A DNA stretch of 64,000 bases from Synechococcus sp. JA-3-3Ab (lineage in GTDB: Bacteria; Cyanobacteriota; Cyanobacteriia; Thermostichales; Thermostichaceae), in contig NC_007775.1 of assembly GCF_000013205.1 (NCBI RefSeq), forward strand, positions 1,298,501-1,362,500, given 5' to 3'. Below, in pieces: positions 37,815-46,752 of the stretch. Position 1 is the stretch's first letter; each line of letters starts with the position of its first letter. The notes beneath the pieces are model-generated. The model saw only the letters and a program-made list of their open reading frames with translations, did not search any database and had not been told where the DNA came from. The position numbers and the translations under genes were made by a program.

Positions 37815-40160
37815 CTAGCTGAGCTTTTGAATGGGCGCGATGCGGGGATCCAAGATTTTCTGCTGGCCGATGGCGGGAAACCTCACCGCCAGGGTGATCC
37901 GTTCGCCGCTGCCGAACACGTGGGTAATTTGCCCCTGTCCGAATTGGGGATGTTGCAGGCGATCCCCAACGGCCCACTGGGAGGAACGGCCTTGGCGGCG
38001 AGCAGCCTTTGCTTTGGGCGTGGCCGCAGCCGTGTTGTCGGCGGAGAACGAAAGCCCCCTGCCTTTTTCCCATTGGATCAGCTCTTGGGGCAGCTCACTC
38101 AAAAATAGGGAAGGGATGGCGGGCTCGCGGTTGCCGTAGAGCCGCCGCTCGCTGGCGTGGCAGACAAACAATTGCTCGCGGGCGCGGGTGATGCCCACGT
38201 AGCAGAGGCGCCGTTCTTCTTCCAGCGCGGCAGGATCCTCCAAAGCGCGAAAATTGGGAAACAGGCCTTGTTCCAACCCCACCAAAAACACCACCGGGAA
38301 CTCCAGCCCTTTGGAAGCATGCAACGTCATTAGCGAAACTTTCTCAGCTCCCTCCTGAAGGGTGTCCAAATCGGAAGCTAAAGACACATTGCTCAAGAAA
38401 GCCTCGAGGCTGGGATCCTCCTGTTCTTCTTCAAATTGGCGGGCGGCATTGTAGAGTTCCATCACGTTGGCGATCCTTTCCTCGGCCTCTTCTGTGCCCT
38501 GGGCCTTGAGATCTTCCAGATAGCCGCAATCCCGCAGCAGCCCCTCCAGAAGGGCGGCAGCCGAAACCTGGGCCATCTGTCTGTGCCAATGCTGGATAAG
38601 CTGGGCAAACTGGAGAACCGGCTTGGCCGAACGCCCCAGCAGGTTGGTAACAGAGGCCTCGTCGCTGAGGATAGTCCACAGGGGCACATTTAAGGCAGCC
38701 GCCGCTTCGCTTAGCTTGTCCAGAGTGGACTTGCCGATGCCCCGCCGCGGCACATTGATAATGCGCAACAGGCTAAAAGAATCGGCAGGGTTGAGCACAA
38801 CCCGCAAATAGGCCAGCACATCCTTAATCTCTTTGCGATCGTAAAATCGCAGCCCCCCCACCACCGTGTAAGGGATCCCCCACCGCAGCAAAACCTCTTC
38901 AAAAGGGCGAGATTGGGCATTGGTGCGGTAGAGAATGGCAAAATCTCCCCAGGAAGAGTTGGGATTTTGGCTGTGTAATCGCCGGATGGTATTGACCACA
39001 AACTCGGCCTCGGCCATTTCGTCCTCCGCCTGGTAGCAAACGATGGGATGGCCGGGGGGGCGAGTTGGCCGGAGAATTTTATCGATGCGCTCGGTGTTTT
39101 TCTCAATCAGGACGTTAGCCGCCTGCAAAATCGTGGCGGTGGAGCGATAGTTTTCTTCCAATTTGATCAGGGTGCGGGTATCGTCGTCCGGCAGGCCATC
39201 GCCAAAGGTCTCTTGAAACTCCAGCAAAATGGTGAAATCGGCCCCCCGAAAGCGATAGATGCTTTGATCTGCATCGCCCACCACAAAGAGGGAGCGATTG
39301 GTCCAGTCCCACTCGGAGCGGCGGGTCTCGCCGTTGGTGGCCAGGAGCCGGATCAGCTCGTACTGGGTGCGGTTGGTATCTTGGTATTCGTCCACCAAGA
39401 TGTGCCGAAAGCGCTGGTGCCAGTAGGCCAAAACCTGCTCATTTTGGCGGAAAAGTTGCACCGGGATCCAAATTAAGTTGTCGAAATCGAGGGCATTATT
39501 GGCCGCCAGTTGATCTTCGTAGAGCTCGTAAACCTGAGCCAGGATGCGACCTCGGAAATTGGGCTGGTGGCGCTCCAGATCGGCAGGGGTCCAACCTTGA
39601 TTTTTGGCATTGCTAATGGCATAGCGCACCGATCTTGGATCGAACTTGCGCTCATCTAAGTTGAGTTGCTTAGTTACAATCTCTTTAACCAGGGATTGGG
39701 CGTCCGATTCATCGAAAATCGAGAAGTTGCGAGTCCACTTTCGTCCCTTGGGATCCTGATATTTTTCGATCTCCAGGCGCAGGATCTGGGCAAATAAGCT
39801 GTGGAACGTGCCAATCCAAAGAGGCTTAATCCAGCGGTGGTAAACAGCAGATTTTAGTCGCGTTGCCTGGGCCGGCTCCAATTCCTCTAAGGGGATCCCA
39901 AATTGTTCTTGAGCTTCTTGTTCGGCAAAGAGCTGCTCAATGCGCTCTTTCATCTCACGGGCGGCCTTGTTGGTAAAGGTCACGGCCAAAATCTCCTCCG
40001 GATCCACCCGGTAGTGGCGGATGAGGTGGGCGATGCGATAGGCGAGGGTGCGCGTCTTGCCGGAACCTGCCCCCGCCACCACCAGCAAAGGGCCACAAAA
40101 ATGGTGCACCGCTTGCCGTTGAGCAGGGTTGAGGGCATCCAACAAACAGGCGTGAGTCAT
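37815..40160 (-). CDS. pcrA: UvrD/PcrA-type SF1 DNA helicase
   Basis: The 781-aa helicase unwinds DNA 3' to 5' in repair and in clearing replication or transcription conflicts. Seen: Q motif LNPAQRQAV, Walker A VVAGAGSGKTRT, motif Ia AVTFTNKAAREM, motif II LVDEYQDTN, motif III VGDADQSIYRFRGAD, motif V MTLHASKGLEFPVVFL, motif VI YVGITRAREQL. The C-terminal tail (QHPQFGQGQI) resembles PcrA's RNA polymerase-binding domain. ATG at 40160 is preferred to the TTG nine bases upstream. Confidence 0.94.
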   Translation of the reverse strand: MTHACLLDALNPAQRQAVHHFCGPLLVVAGAGSGKTRTLAYRIAHLIRHYRVDPEEILAVTFTNKAAREMKERIEQLFAEQEAQEQFGIPLEELEPAQATRLKSAVYHRWIKPLWIGTFHSLFAQILRLEIEKYQDPKGRKWTRNFSIFDESDAQSLVKEIVTKQLNLDERKFDPRSVRYAISNAKNQGWTPADLERHQPNFRGRILAQVYELYEDQLAANNALDFDNLIWIPVQLFRQNEQVLAYWHQRFRHILVDEYQDTNRTQYELIRLLATNGETRRSEWDWTNRSLFVVGDADQSIYRFRGADFTILLEFQETFGDGLPDDDTRTLIKLEENYRSTATILQAANVLIEKNTERIDKILRPTRPPGHPIVCYQAEDEMAEAEFVVNTIRRLHSQNPNSSWGDFAILYRTNAQSRPFEEVLLRWGIPYTVVGGLRFYDRKEIKDVLAYLRVVLNPADSFSLLRIINVPRRGIGKSTLDKLSEAAAALNVPLWTILSDEASVTNLLGRSAKPVLQFAQLIQHWHRQMAQVSAAALLEGLLRDCGYLEDLKAQGTEEAEERIANVMELYNAARQFEEEQEDPSLEAFLSNVSLASDLDTLQEGAEKVSLMTLHASKGLEFPVVFLVGLEQGLFPNFRALEDPAALEEERRLCYVGITRAREQLFVCHASERRLYGNREPAIPSLFLSELPQELIQWEKGRGLSFSADNTAAATPKAKAARRQGRSSQWAVGDRLQHPQFGQGQITHVFGSGERITLAVRFPAIGQQKILDPRIAPIQKLS

Positions 40161-40292
40161 AGTCGGCAAAGCAGAAACTGCTTTCCATTATGGGCGCCAA
40201 CCCAATGGGGATGAGAAGCCCAGAGGGCATTTTGGAGCACCAAAGATGAAGATCGGTTAAGATTTGGCCGGCCCGCTCCAGAGCTCCCCGCC

Positions 40293-40922
40293 ATGAACCG
40301 AGTGCTGTCCTGCTGCTGTGCCCCGGCTAACCGCTGCTGGCTTTGCGTTCAAAAGAGACTTGTGGCTTTGGGGTTTGCCACCCTTGCCCTGCTTTCTCAA
40401 GGTGCGTTCGATCCCGTTCAAGCCGGCAACTGCCCCAGCAACGGCAACCCCAAAACATCTCTTGACCTCAAGGTGGAAAGCGTTTCTGGGGATCGGCTTG
40501 ACCTAAGTCGGTATGAGGGCATTCAAGCGTTGATCTTGACCAACAGCCAAACCCGCTCGCAATCGGAAGCCCTCTCCAAAAGTTTGGCCCTGGAGTTTGG
40601 GCAAAACCCTCGGCTGCGCCAGATCGTGCTGGTGGATGGTAGGGGGCTGCTGTTGGTGCGAAATTTGGTTTTGCAGGTTATTCGCGAGAGCGTGCCCACA
40701 GATCCGCGCTTGGTTTCTCCCTTTGTCCATGTCTCTGTCGATTTCGAGGGATCCACCATCCAGAAGCTGCAGGAGGTGGCCGCCGAAGCCTTGCCGGGGA
40801 TCGATTTTCGCCGCCAGGCCGCCTTGCTGCTTTTGGACGAGCAAGGCACCCTCTTGAGCGGGTTCGCCAACCTGGACCAGTCCAACCTCAGCATTCGTCA
40901 GTGCATTCGCACGCACATTTGA
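40293..40922 (+). CDS. Predicted exported protein of unknown function
   Basis: The 209-aa protein has a Cys-rich N terminus (MNRVLSCCCAPANRC) and a signal-like hydrophobic stretch (LVALGFATLALLSQGAFDPVQA). A soluble domain of alternating strands and helices follows: LDLSRYEGIQALILTN, QIVLVDGRGLLLV, RQAALLLLDEQGTLLSGF. The strand order is reminiscent of a thioredoxin-like fold but no CxxC is present. I do not recognise the family. It lies divergent from pcrA. Confidence 0.6.
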   Translation: MNRVLSCCCAPANRCWLCVQKRLVALGFATLALLSQGAFDPVQAGNCPSNGNPKTSLDLKVESVSGDRLDLSRYEGIQALILTNSQTRSQSEALSKSLALEFGQNPRLRQIVLVDGRGLLLVRNLVLQVIRESVPTDPRLVSPFVHVSVDFEGSTIQKLQEVAAEALPGIDFRRQAALLLLDEQGTLLSGFANLDQSNLSIRQCIRTHI

Positions 40923-41036
40923 TTGCCTTGGATCCCGCTTTTTTCGCTGCTTCCTCCCCAACCGCTAAACTGGTTCTAGCGAAGTCATGTGCCAACTTAA
41001 GAGCAAGCCCGTCAAGGGGCTTGGTGCCGGGATCCC

Positions 41037-41681
41037 ATGCGTCGCCAGCTCAAGATCTTAAACCAAATCCTCGACTACAAGCTGGCCGATTTGCGGCTGT
41101 TTGGCCGCGCCGAGCTGAAGGGTCAGGTGCTGAATGTGTTGCTGGAACGGCTGCCCGGCGATGTGGTGGATACCCTGCAGGTGATGGAGGTGGTGCGCAG
41201 TGCGGTGGAAGCCTCTCTGCTGCAAGGGTTGCGCAAGGTCAACGTTTACCTTTGGTGCCGCGGACAAACTGAAGAAGCGCCGGAGTGGAGCGAAAGCTTT
41301 GCTGTAGAGCCATTGGTCTTGGCCCACCCCAAGGAGCTCCGAAGCCTTGCTTTCAACTATCGACAAGACTATCCCGGCATGCGAGTGCTGTTTTTCTGCC
41401 TGGGCCTTTGCCTGACCGGCTTCTACCTGGTGGGGAGCGGGGGGCGGACGGGTTGGATCGATTGGCTCCCCGTAGGACTGGCCTTCGCCTTGGGGGTGAT
41501 CTTCCCCTGGCTCAAACGCTCCCTCAACCAATGGGCGCACCCCCTGTTTCTCCGCTTTGGCCTGGGGCTGGGGTTGGTCTTGCTGGGCCTGGCGGTGGCG
41601 CTGATCTGGCGTCAAGGTTGGAGCGTGGCCCGCGGGATCCTCGCCCTGCTCGCCTTTCTCTTGCTGGGTTTGGGATCCTGA
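41037..41681 (+). CDS. Predicted membrane protein of unknown function
   Basis: The 214-aa product has a soluble N-terminal half (RRQLKILNQILDYKLADLRLFGRAELKGQ …) and at least three membrane helices in the C-terminal half: VLFFCLGLCLTGFYLVG, WLPVGLAFALGVIFPWL, LGLGLVLLGLAVALIW. I cannot name the family. It follows the exported protein gene by 114 bp on the same strand and converges on dapF. Confidence 0.6.
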   Translation: MRRQLKILNQILDYKLADLRLFGRAELKGQVLNVLLERLPGDVVDTLQVMEVVRSAVEASLLQGLRKVNVYLWCRGQTEEAPEWSESFAVEPLVLAHPKELRSLAFNYRQDYPGMRVLFFCLGLCLTGFYLVGSGGRTGWIDWLPVGLAFALGVIFPWLKRSLNQWAHPLFLRFGLGLGLVLLGLAVALIWRQGWSVARGILALLAFLLLGLGS

Positions 41682-41687
41682 GATCTC

Positions 41688-42557
41688 TCACTCGGCCGTG
41701 GTGCCGCTGAAAACGGGCAGGGCCGGCCCGGTCATCCACACGTGTTGGGTATCGGGATCCCAGCGAATCTCCAGATTGCCTCCCGGCAGCTCCACCGTGG
41801 CTTGCGGCTCGGCCCGCTCTTCCAAAACGGCGGCCACCAAGGCGGCACAGGCGCCTGTCCCACAGGCCAGCGTCACCCCTGCCCCCCGCTCCCAAACCCG
41901 CAGCCGCAGGTAATTTGGGCCGAGCACCTGGGCAAATTCGGTGTTGGTGCGCTCGGGAAAAGCCGGGTGATGCTCAAACAGGGGGCCCACCCTTTCCAAG
42001 TCCAGCTCTTCCAGGGATCCCCCTTCTTCCAAAAAGACCACACAGTGGGGGTTGCCCATGCTCACCGCCGTCACCGCCCACTCCCGCCCGCCTACCTGCA
42101 GGGGCTGCCGCACCACCTTTTCCTCTGGTTTGGCCAGCGTGGTGGGGATCTGCCCGGCCAAGAGGCGAGGGATCCCCATGTCCACTGTTACCAAGCCATC
42201 GGGCCGCACCTGCGGCACGATCCGCCCCGCCAAGGTGTGGATCTGGTAGGCGCCGTCCTGGCCAGGGATCCCCAGATCCTGCAAAAAGCGGGCCAAACAG
42301 CGGATGCCGTTGCCGCACATCTCCGCCTCCGAGCCGTCGCTGTTGAACAGGCGCATGCTGAAGTCGGCCCCCTCCTGCCCCGGCAGCAGAAAGATAACCC
42401 CATCGGCCCCCACGCCAAAGCGGCGGTTGCAGAGGGCAACGGCTTCCTCAGGCGTCAGACAGGGCTGCGGCTGGTGGCGGTTGTCCACCAAGATAAAGTC
42501 GTTCCCCAGCCCCTGGTATTTGTGGAAGGAGAGACGGGAGGGCAACCGAACAGGCAT
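41688..42557 (-). CDS. dapF: Diaminopimelate epimerase
   Basis: DapF converts LL- to meso-diaminopimelate for lysine and peptidoglycan synthesis. Both catalytic cysteines are visible, in EMCGNGIRCLARF and TLACGTGACAALVAA, along with the N-terminal FHKYQGLGNDFILVDNR. ATG at 42557 gives 289 aa; a TTG at 42587 would overlap the psbN stop. It lies directly after psbN on the same strand. Confidence 0.95.
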   Translation of the reverse strand: MPVRLPSRLSFHKYQGLGNDFILVDNRHQPQPCLTPEEAVALCNRRFGVGADGVIFLLPGQEGADFSMRLFNSDGSEAEMCGNGIRCLARFLQDLGIPGQDGAYQIHTLAGRIVPQVRPDGLVTVDMGIPRLLAGQIPTTLAKPEEKVVRQPLQVGGREWAVTAVSMGNPHCVVFLEEGGSLEELDLERVGPLFEHHPAFPERTNTEFAQVLGPNYLRLRVWERGAGVTLACGTGACAALVAAVLEERAEPQATVELPGGNLEIRWDPDTQHVWMTGPALPVFSGTTAE

Positions 42558-42583
42558 GCAGCGGAACCGCACAACAACCGGCT

Positions 42584-42715
42584 TCAATCCTCGTGCATCT
42601 CGTAGGGATCCTGCAAGTTTTTGGAAGGGGGGCCAAAGGCGGTGTAGATGGCAAAGGCGGTGATGCAGATGGTTATTGCCGCAATGGCCACAACCAGCGA
42701 AAGGGTGGATTCCAT
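42584..42715 (-). CDS. psbN: PsbN, photosystem II assembly factor
   Basis: A 43-aa frame reads MESTLSLVVAIAAITICITA at its start and ends DPYEMHED. This is the conserved PsbN: a single N-terminal membrane helix followed by FGPPSKNLQDPYE. PsbN helps assemble photosystem II and is not a stable subunit of it. It is divergent from psbH with 190 bp between, the usual cyanobacterial and plastid pairing on opposite strands. The frame is too short for length-based ORF lists. Confidence 0.95.
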   Translation of the reverse strand: MESTLSLVVAIAAITICITAFAIYTAFGPPSKNLQDPYEMHED

Positions 42716-42905
42716 GGTTAGCTCTTCAGTTCTGAGAGAATCTCCCTACATATTACACAAGTTTACAATTCATTGCCGGCGGCAAAGGGGAGTGACCAGA
42801 TTCTGTTAGCGTGATTTTAAAAGGAGGTTGTCTGGCTGGGATCTGCCGCCGTGCTGACCTCCAAGTTGGCAAACCTGTCCTCTCTTTGACCTATCGCGAG
42901 AACCT

Positions 42906-43109
42906 ATGGCGATTCGTACCAAACTGGGCGATCTGCTGCGTCCTCTCAACTCGGAATACGGCAAGGTGGCCCCTGGCTGGGGCACCACGCCTTTGATGGC
43001 GGTCTTTATGGTGCTGTTCGGCATCTTCTTGCTGATCATCCTGCAGATCTACAACAAGTCGCTGCTCCTGGAAGACATCAACGTCTCCTGGGAGAGCCTC
43101 AGCTTCTAG
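42906..43109 (+). CDS. psbH: Photosystem II protein H
   Basis: The 67-aa PsbH is recognised by [20 protein letters not shown] before a single membrane helix ([21 protein letters not shown]) and the [13 protein letters not shown] tail. PsbH binds CP47 and stabilises photosystem II. ATG at 42906 follows the AGAACCT leader. It lacks the long phosphorylated N-terminal extension of plant PsbH, as expected in cyanobacteria. Confidence 0.97.
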
Positions 43110-43132
43110 GGCTCCTGGCTGCCGCGGGCTGT

Positions 43133-44353
43133 CTAGGTGGTGTACTCGGCGTTGATGCGCACGTAGTCGTAGCTGAGGTCACAGCCCCAGGCAACGCCCT
43201 GGCCAGATCCCTGGTGGAGGTCTACCGTAAAGGTTACGGGATCCCCTCTCTTTAGGTACTCAGAGGCCGCCTGGCGATCAAAAGCCAGAGGCATTCCCCC
43301 CTGCAGCAGCAGAAAATCCCCCAGGCGAACCTCCAAGCGACGGCTGTCAAAGGGGATCCCAGCCCGTCCGGCGGCGGCGGCCACCCGGCCCCAGTTGGGA
43401 TCGTTGCCAAAAACTGCCGCCTTCACCAGGGGAGAGCTGGCAATGACACGGGCTATCTGCCGAGCTGACCTGTCGTCGGGGGCGCCCTGCACCCGGATCT
43501 GCAACAACTTGGTGGCTCCCTCGCCGTCGCGGGCGATGGCCTTAGCCAGGTGAATGCAAACCTGGACAACCATCTCGGCGAGGGCTTGGGCAGCTCTCGT
43601 GCCAGCTTGCAGGGTGGGAATCCCACTTTGGCCGTTGGCCAGAGCCAGCACCATGTCGTTGGTGCTGGTATCCCCGTCCACGGTGATTTGGTTAAAGCTG
43701 AGGTCAACCGCCTCTTTGAGGATCTGCTGCCAGAGGGGAGGATCCACGGCTGCATCGCAGGTTAGGAAAGCTAACATCGTCGCCAAGTTGGGGTGGATCA
43801 TACCGGATCCCTTGGCGATGCCTCCCAGCCTGACGGTGTAGCCGTCGATCTCGGCCTCCAGGGCTGTACTCTTGGTCACCAGGTCGGTGGTGAGGATGGC
43901 GCGGGCGGCGCTCTCTCCTCCTGTCGGCGAGAGGCTGTCGATCAGGCGGGGCAGGGCCGCCTCGATTTTGGCCATTTCCAATTGCCGCCCGATCACCCCT
44001 GTCGAGGCAGTGAGCACCTGTTGGGCCGGGATCCCCAGCCGTTCTCCTACCCAGAGGGCCAGTTGGGCGTTGTTGCGCTCCCCCTCTTCTCCTGTACAGG
44101 CGTTGGCTTGGCCGGCATTGCAGAGAATGGCCCGCACCGGCTGCCCTTGGGCGAGGATCCCTTGGTTGTAGGTAACACAGGCGGCCTTGACCTGGTTGCT
44201 GGTGAAAACGCCAGCCCCCACCGCCTCGCAGTCGGAAACAATTAGGGCGAGATCGGCAGCGCCGGAGGGCTTGAGGCCAGCAGCCACGCCAGCAGCGCGG
44301 AACCCTCGCGGGGCGGTAACGGCGCCTGCAACCCGTTTAAATTGGGATCCCAT
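43133..44353 (-). CDS. argJ: Bifunctional glutamate N-acetyltransferase / ornithine acetyltransferase
   Basis: ArgJ moves the acetyl group from acetylornithine to glutamate in cyclic arginine synthesis. The 406-aa precursor self-cleaves at the conserved Thr of NLATMLAFLTCDA. Other hallmarks are GVAAGLKPSGAADLALI, AILCNAGQANACTG, TASTGVIG and VDGDTSTNDM. It converges on psbH with a 23-bp gap. Confidence 0.96.
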   Translation of the reverse strand: MGSQFKRVAGAVTAPRGFRAAGVAAGLKPSGAADLALIVSDCEAVGAGVFTSNQVKAACVTYNQGILAQGQPVRAILCNAGQANACTGEEGERNNAQLALWVGERLGIPAQQVLTASTGVIGRQLEMAKIEAALPRLIDSLSPTGGESAARAILTTDLVTKSTALEAEIDGYTVRLGGIAKGSGMIHPNLATMLAFLTCDAAVDPPLWQQILKEAVDLSFNQITVDGDTSTNDMVLALANGQSGIPTLQAGTRAAQALAEMVVQVCIHLAKAIARDGEGATKLLQIRVQGAPDDRSARQIARVIASSPLVKAAVFGNDPNWGRVAAAAGRAGIPFDSRRLEVRLGDFLLLQGGMPLAFDRQAASEYLKRGDPVTFTVDLHQGSGQGVAWGCDLSYDYVRINAEYTT

Positions 44354-44597
44354 AGATTCTGGGGCCAGGGGGTGATCGGCACTATCATACCGGCTTGGCG
44401 CTCAGATCGGGGTTGAGGGCCAGGGTTGGCAACTGGCAAGTTTTGCCCGAGAAACTCTCTGGAAACCAGGTCGGGGGGTGTAGCTGTGCCTACCGCAGCA
44501 GAGGCGACAGATAGTGTTGTTTTAATGGTAATGTGCGCCCTTCTCTTTCTGGATTGGGAAGGGATCCCTTTGCCCTCTGCTCTAGGAACCGCGAGCC

Positions 44598-45404
44598 ATG
44601 CCCGCCCCTGTCATTACCCTTAACCATGTCAGCAAGGTCTATGCCAATGGCACGGTGGCTTTGCAAGACATGAACATGGCCATCCAGGAGGGGCAGTTCG
44701 TCAGCTTGGTGGGGCCCTCTGGCTGTGGGAAAAGCACGGTGCTGCGGCTGATCGCAGGGTTAGGTGACCTAACCACCGGCTCTATCGAGTGGGGGCAAAA
44801 CACCTCCCAAGGGAAGCCCAAATTGGCCTTTGTGTTTCAGGAGCCAGCCCTCATGCCCTGGGCAACGGTGATGGACAATGTGCGCCTGCCCCTGAAGTTG
44901 GCCGGTGAGCCTCGGCCAAAAGCCGATCGAGAGGTTTTGGAAGCCCTCCACCTGGTGGGCTTGCGGGGGTTTGAGCGCCATTTTCCCCGCGAGCTGTCCG
45001 GCGGTATGCGCATGCGGGCTTCCATTGCCCGCGCCTTGGTAACCAAGCCGCAGGTGTTGCTGATGGACGAGCCTTTTGGTGCTTTGGATGAGATCACCCG
45101 CAGCAAGCTGAACGGCGAACTGCTGGAGTTGTGGCAGGAGAAGCGCTGGACGGTGATTTTTGTTACCCACAACATTTACGAGGCCGTCTATCTGTCCAAC
45201 CGCGTGGTGGTGATGGCAGCCCGCCCAGGGCGGGTGGTGGCGGATATCCCCATTGAGGCGCCCTACCCCCGCTCGGAAGAGTTTCGCACCTCGCCCCTTT
45301 ACAACGACTATTGCCGGGAGGTCGCGACCCGTTTGCGGGAGGCCATGCACGACACGGAGCGGGATCCCTGCCTGCGCCCCCTCTCCGCCGGACGGCTGGG
45401 CTGA
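44598..45404 (+). CDS. ABC transporter ATP-binding protein, nitrate/sulfonate/taurine type
   Basis: The 268-aa ATPase has Walker A GPSGCGKST, Q-loop FVFQEPALMPW, signature ELSGGMRMRASIARAL, Walker B VLLMDEPFGALDE and the His switch FVTHNIYEAVY. These are typical of the SsuB/TauB/NrtD subfamily. The permease follows at 45507. No substrate-binding gene is adjacent, so the substrate is unknown. The last 14 codons lie in the first unit of a 45-bp tandem duplication. Confidence 0.9.
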   Translation: MPAPVITLNHVSKVYANGTVALQDMNMAIQEGQFVSLVGPSGCGKSTVLRLIAGLGDLTTGSIEWGQNTSQGKPKLAFVFQEPALMPWATVMDNVRLPLKLAGEPRPKADREVLEALHLVGLRGFERHFPRELSGGMRMRASIARALVTKPQVLLMDEPFGALDEITRSKLNGELLELWQEKRWTVIFVTHNIYEAVYLSNRVVVMAARPGRVVADIPIEAPYPRSEEFRTSPLYNDYCREVATRLREAMHDTERDPCLRPLSAGRLG

Positions 45405-45450
45405 CGGGATCCCTGCCTGCGCCCCCTCTCCGCCGGACGGCTGGGCTGAC
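45361..45450. repeat. Tandem duplication of 45 bp over a stop codon
   Basis: Two perfect 45-bp units (45361-45405 and 45406-45450) both start GGGATCCCTG and end GGCTGAC. They are followed by a third GGGATCC. The ATPase stop is in unit one and unit two is untranslated. The GGATCC at each unit edge suggests slippage or recombination between octamer repeats. Confidence 0.9.
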
Positions 45451-45506
45451 GGGATCCCCCTTTGGCAGCATTCCCGGTGTTAGAGCCCCTTGATTCCCCC
45501 TACCCT

Positions 45507-46505
45507 ATGCTGAGTCCTTTCAGTTTCCTTCTCGATTGGCTGTCTCGCTGGCTGGGATCCCTGCTTGGCGCGCCAGAGCGCCCCTTTGGGCTCTGGCTGG
45601 ATGGGGAGCTGCCTCGGCTGAGCAGCGCGGTGGAAGAACAACTCAGGCCCCAACCTACCGATGCGGCTAAGGTACCTGGCTCTGCGCCGCCGACCTCTGG
45701 GCAAGGGTTGGATCTGCGCAAGTGGTTCAACCTGGACGTGATTGCCCCTGGGATCGTCGGGATCCTTTTTCTGGTGGGCTGGGAAGTGGCCGTGCGGCTG
45801 ACGGGGGTGCCTCCCTATCTATTGCCGGGGCCGATTTTGGTGGCGCAAACCCTGGTGCGGGAGTGGGGATCCCTTTTCCCTTCCCTTTTGATCACCCTAC
45901 AAATTACGGTGGTGGCGTTCCTTTTGGCCACAGTCTCGGGGCTTTTGCTGGCGATTTTGTTTGCCCAGAGCAAATGGATTGAGCGCAGCCTCTTTCCCTA
46001 TGCGGTGATTTTGCAAACAACACCCATCGTTTCCATCGCGCCGTTGATCATCATCTGGCTGCGCAACAACACCTTTGCTGCGATGGTGGTTTGCGCTTGG
46101 ATTGTCGCCTTTTTCCCCATTATCTCCAACACCACCCTGGGATTAAACAGTGTCGATCACAACCTGCTCAACCTGTTTCAACTGTACAAGGCCAATCGCT
46201 GGCAAACCTTGATCTACTTGCGTCTGCCCAGTGCCCTGCCCTACTTCCTGGGAGGTCTGCGCATTAGCGGCGGCCTTTCTTTGATCGGGGCCGTGGTGGC
46301 GGAGTTTGTCGCCGGCACCGGTGGGCAACGGGCCGGGATCGCCTACCAAATCTTGATCTCCAGCTTTAATTTGCAGGTGCCTCGCATGTTTGCCGCCTTG
46401 GTGCTGGTTACCGGCCTAGGGATCCTGATCTTTGTGGCCTTGAGCGCTTTGTCGGACAAGATACTGGGCAGGTGGCACGAGAGCGCTGTGCGCCGCGAGA
46501 ACTAA
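45507..46505 (+). CDS. ABC transporter permease, nitrate/sulfonate/taurine type
   Basis: The permease pairs with the ATPase at 44598. The membrane domain is typical of the SsuC/TauC family, with the EAA-like loop LYKANRWQTLIYLRLPSALPYFLGG and about six membrane helices. Its N terminus is longer than usual by about 70 residues: an amphipathic start (MLSPFSFLLDWLSRWLG) and a Pro-rich linker come before the first core helix (VIAPGIVGILFLVGWEV). ATG at 45507 gives 332 aa; an in-frame start at 45462 is also possible but sits beside the tandem repeat. Confidence 0.88.
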   Translation: MLSPFSFLLDWLSRWLGSLLGAPERPFGLWLDGELPRLSSAVEEQLRPQPTDAAKVPGSAPPTSGQGLDLRKWFNLDVIAPGIVGILFLVGWEVAVRLTGVPPYLLPGPILVAQTLVREWGSLFPSLLITLQITVVAFLLATVSGLLLAILFAQSKWIERSLFPYAVILQTTPIVSIAPLIIIWLRNNTFAAMVVCAWIVAFFPIISNTTLGLNSVDHNLLNLFQLYKANRWQTLIYLRLPSALPYFLGGLRISGGLSLIGAVVAEFVAGTGGQRAGIAYQILISSFNLQVPRMFAALVLVTGLGILIFVALSALSDKILGRWHESAVRREN

Positions 46506-46568
46506 TTTTTGCCATAGAGCCGGCAGAAGCGGTTTCGCAAAAGGCAAGAACTGGGAATTCCCGGCAAC

Positions 46569-46596
46569 AAAAAGGCTCAGGTTGCAGCCCTGAGCC
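46569..46596 (-). terminator. Intrinsic terminator downstream of tRNA-Phe
   Basis: On the minus strand GGCTCAGG pairs with CCTGAGCC and is followed by five T. It lies 24 bp after the tRNA-Phe 3' end and faces the ABC permease end from the other strand. Confidence 0.8.
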
Positions 46597-46619
46597 CATC
46601 TTGACCTGTTATTGGCAGA

Positions 46620-46692
<73 letters not shown>

Positions 46693-46752
46693 TCTGGGAC
46701 TATCATTTTAGAATGCCAAGAGGGCTTTTGGCAACAGGTGGCAACCCTCGCT

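Noticed and set aside
45361-45460. Possible CRISPR-like repeat
   Set aside because: Two directly adjacent units with no spacers; a simple tandem duplication. No CRISPR array or cas gene was seen in the window.
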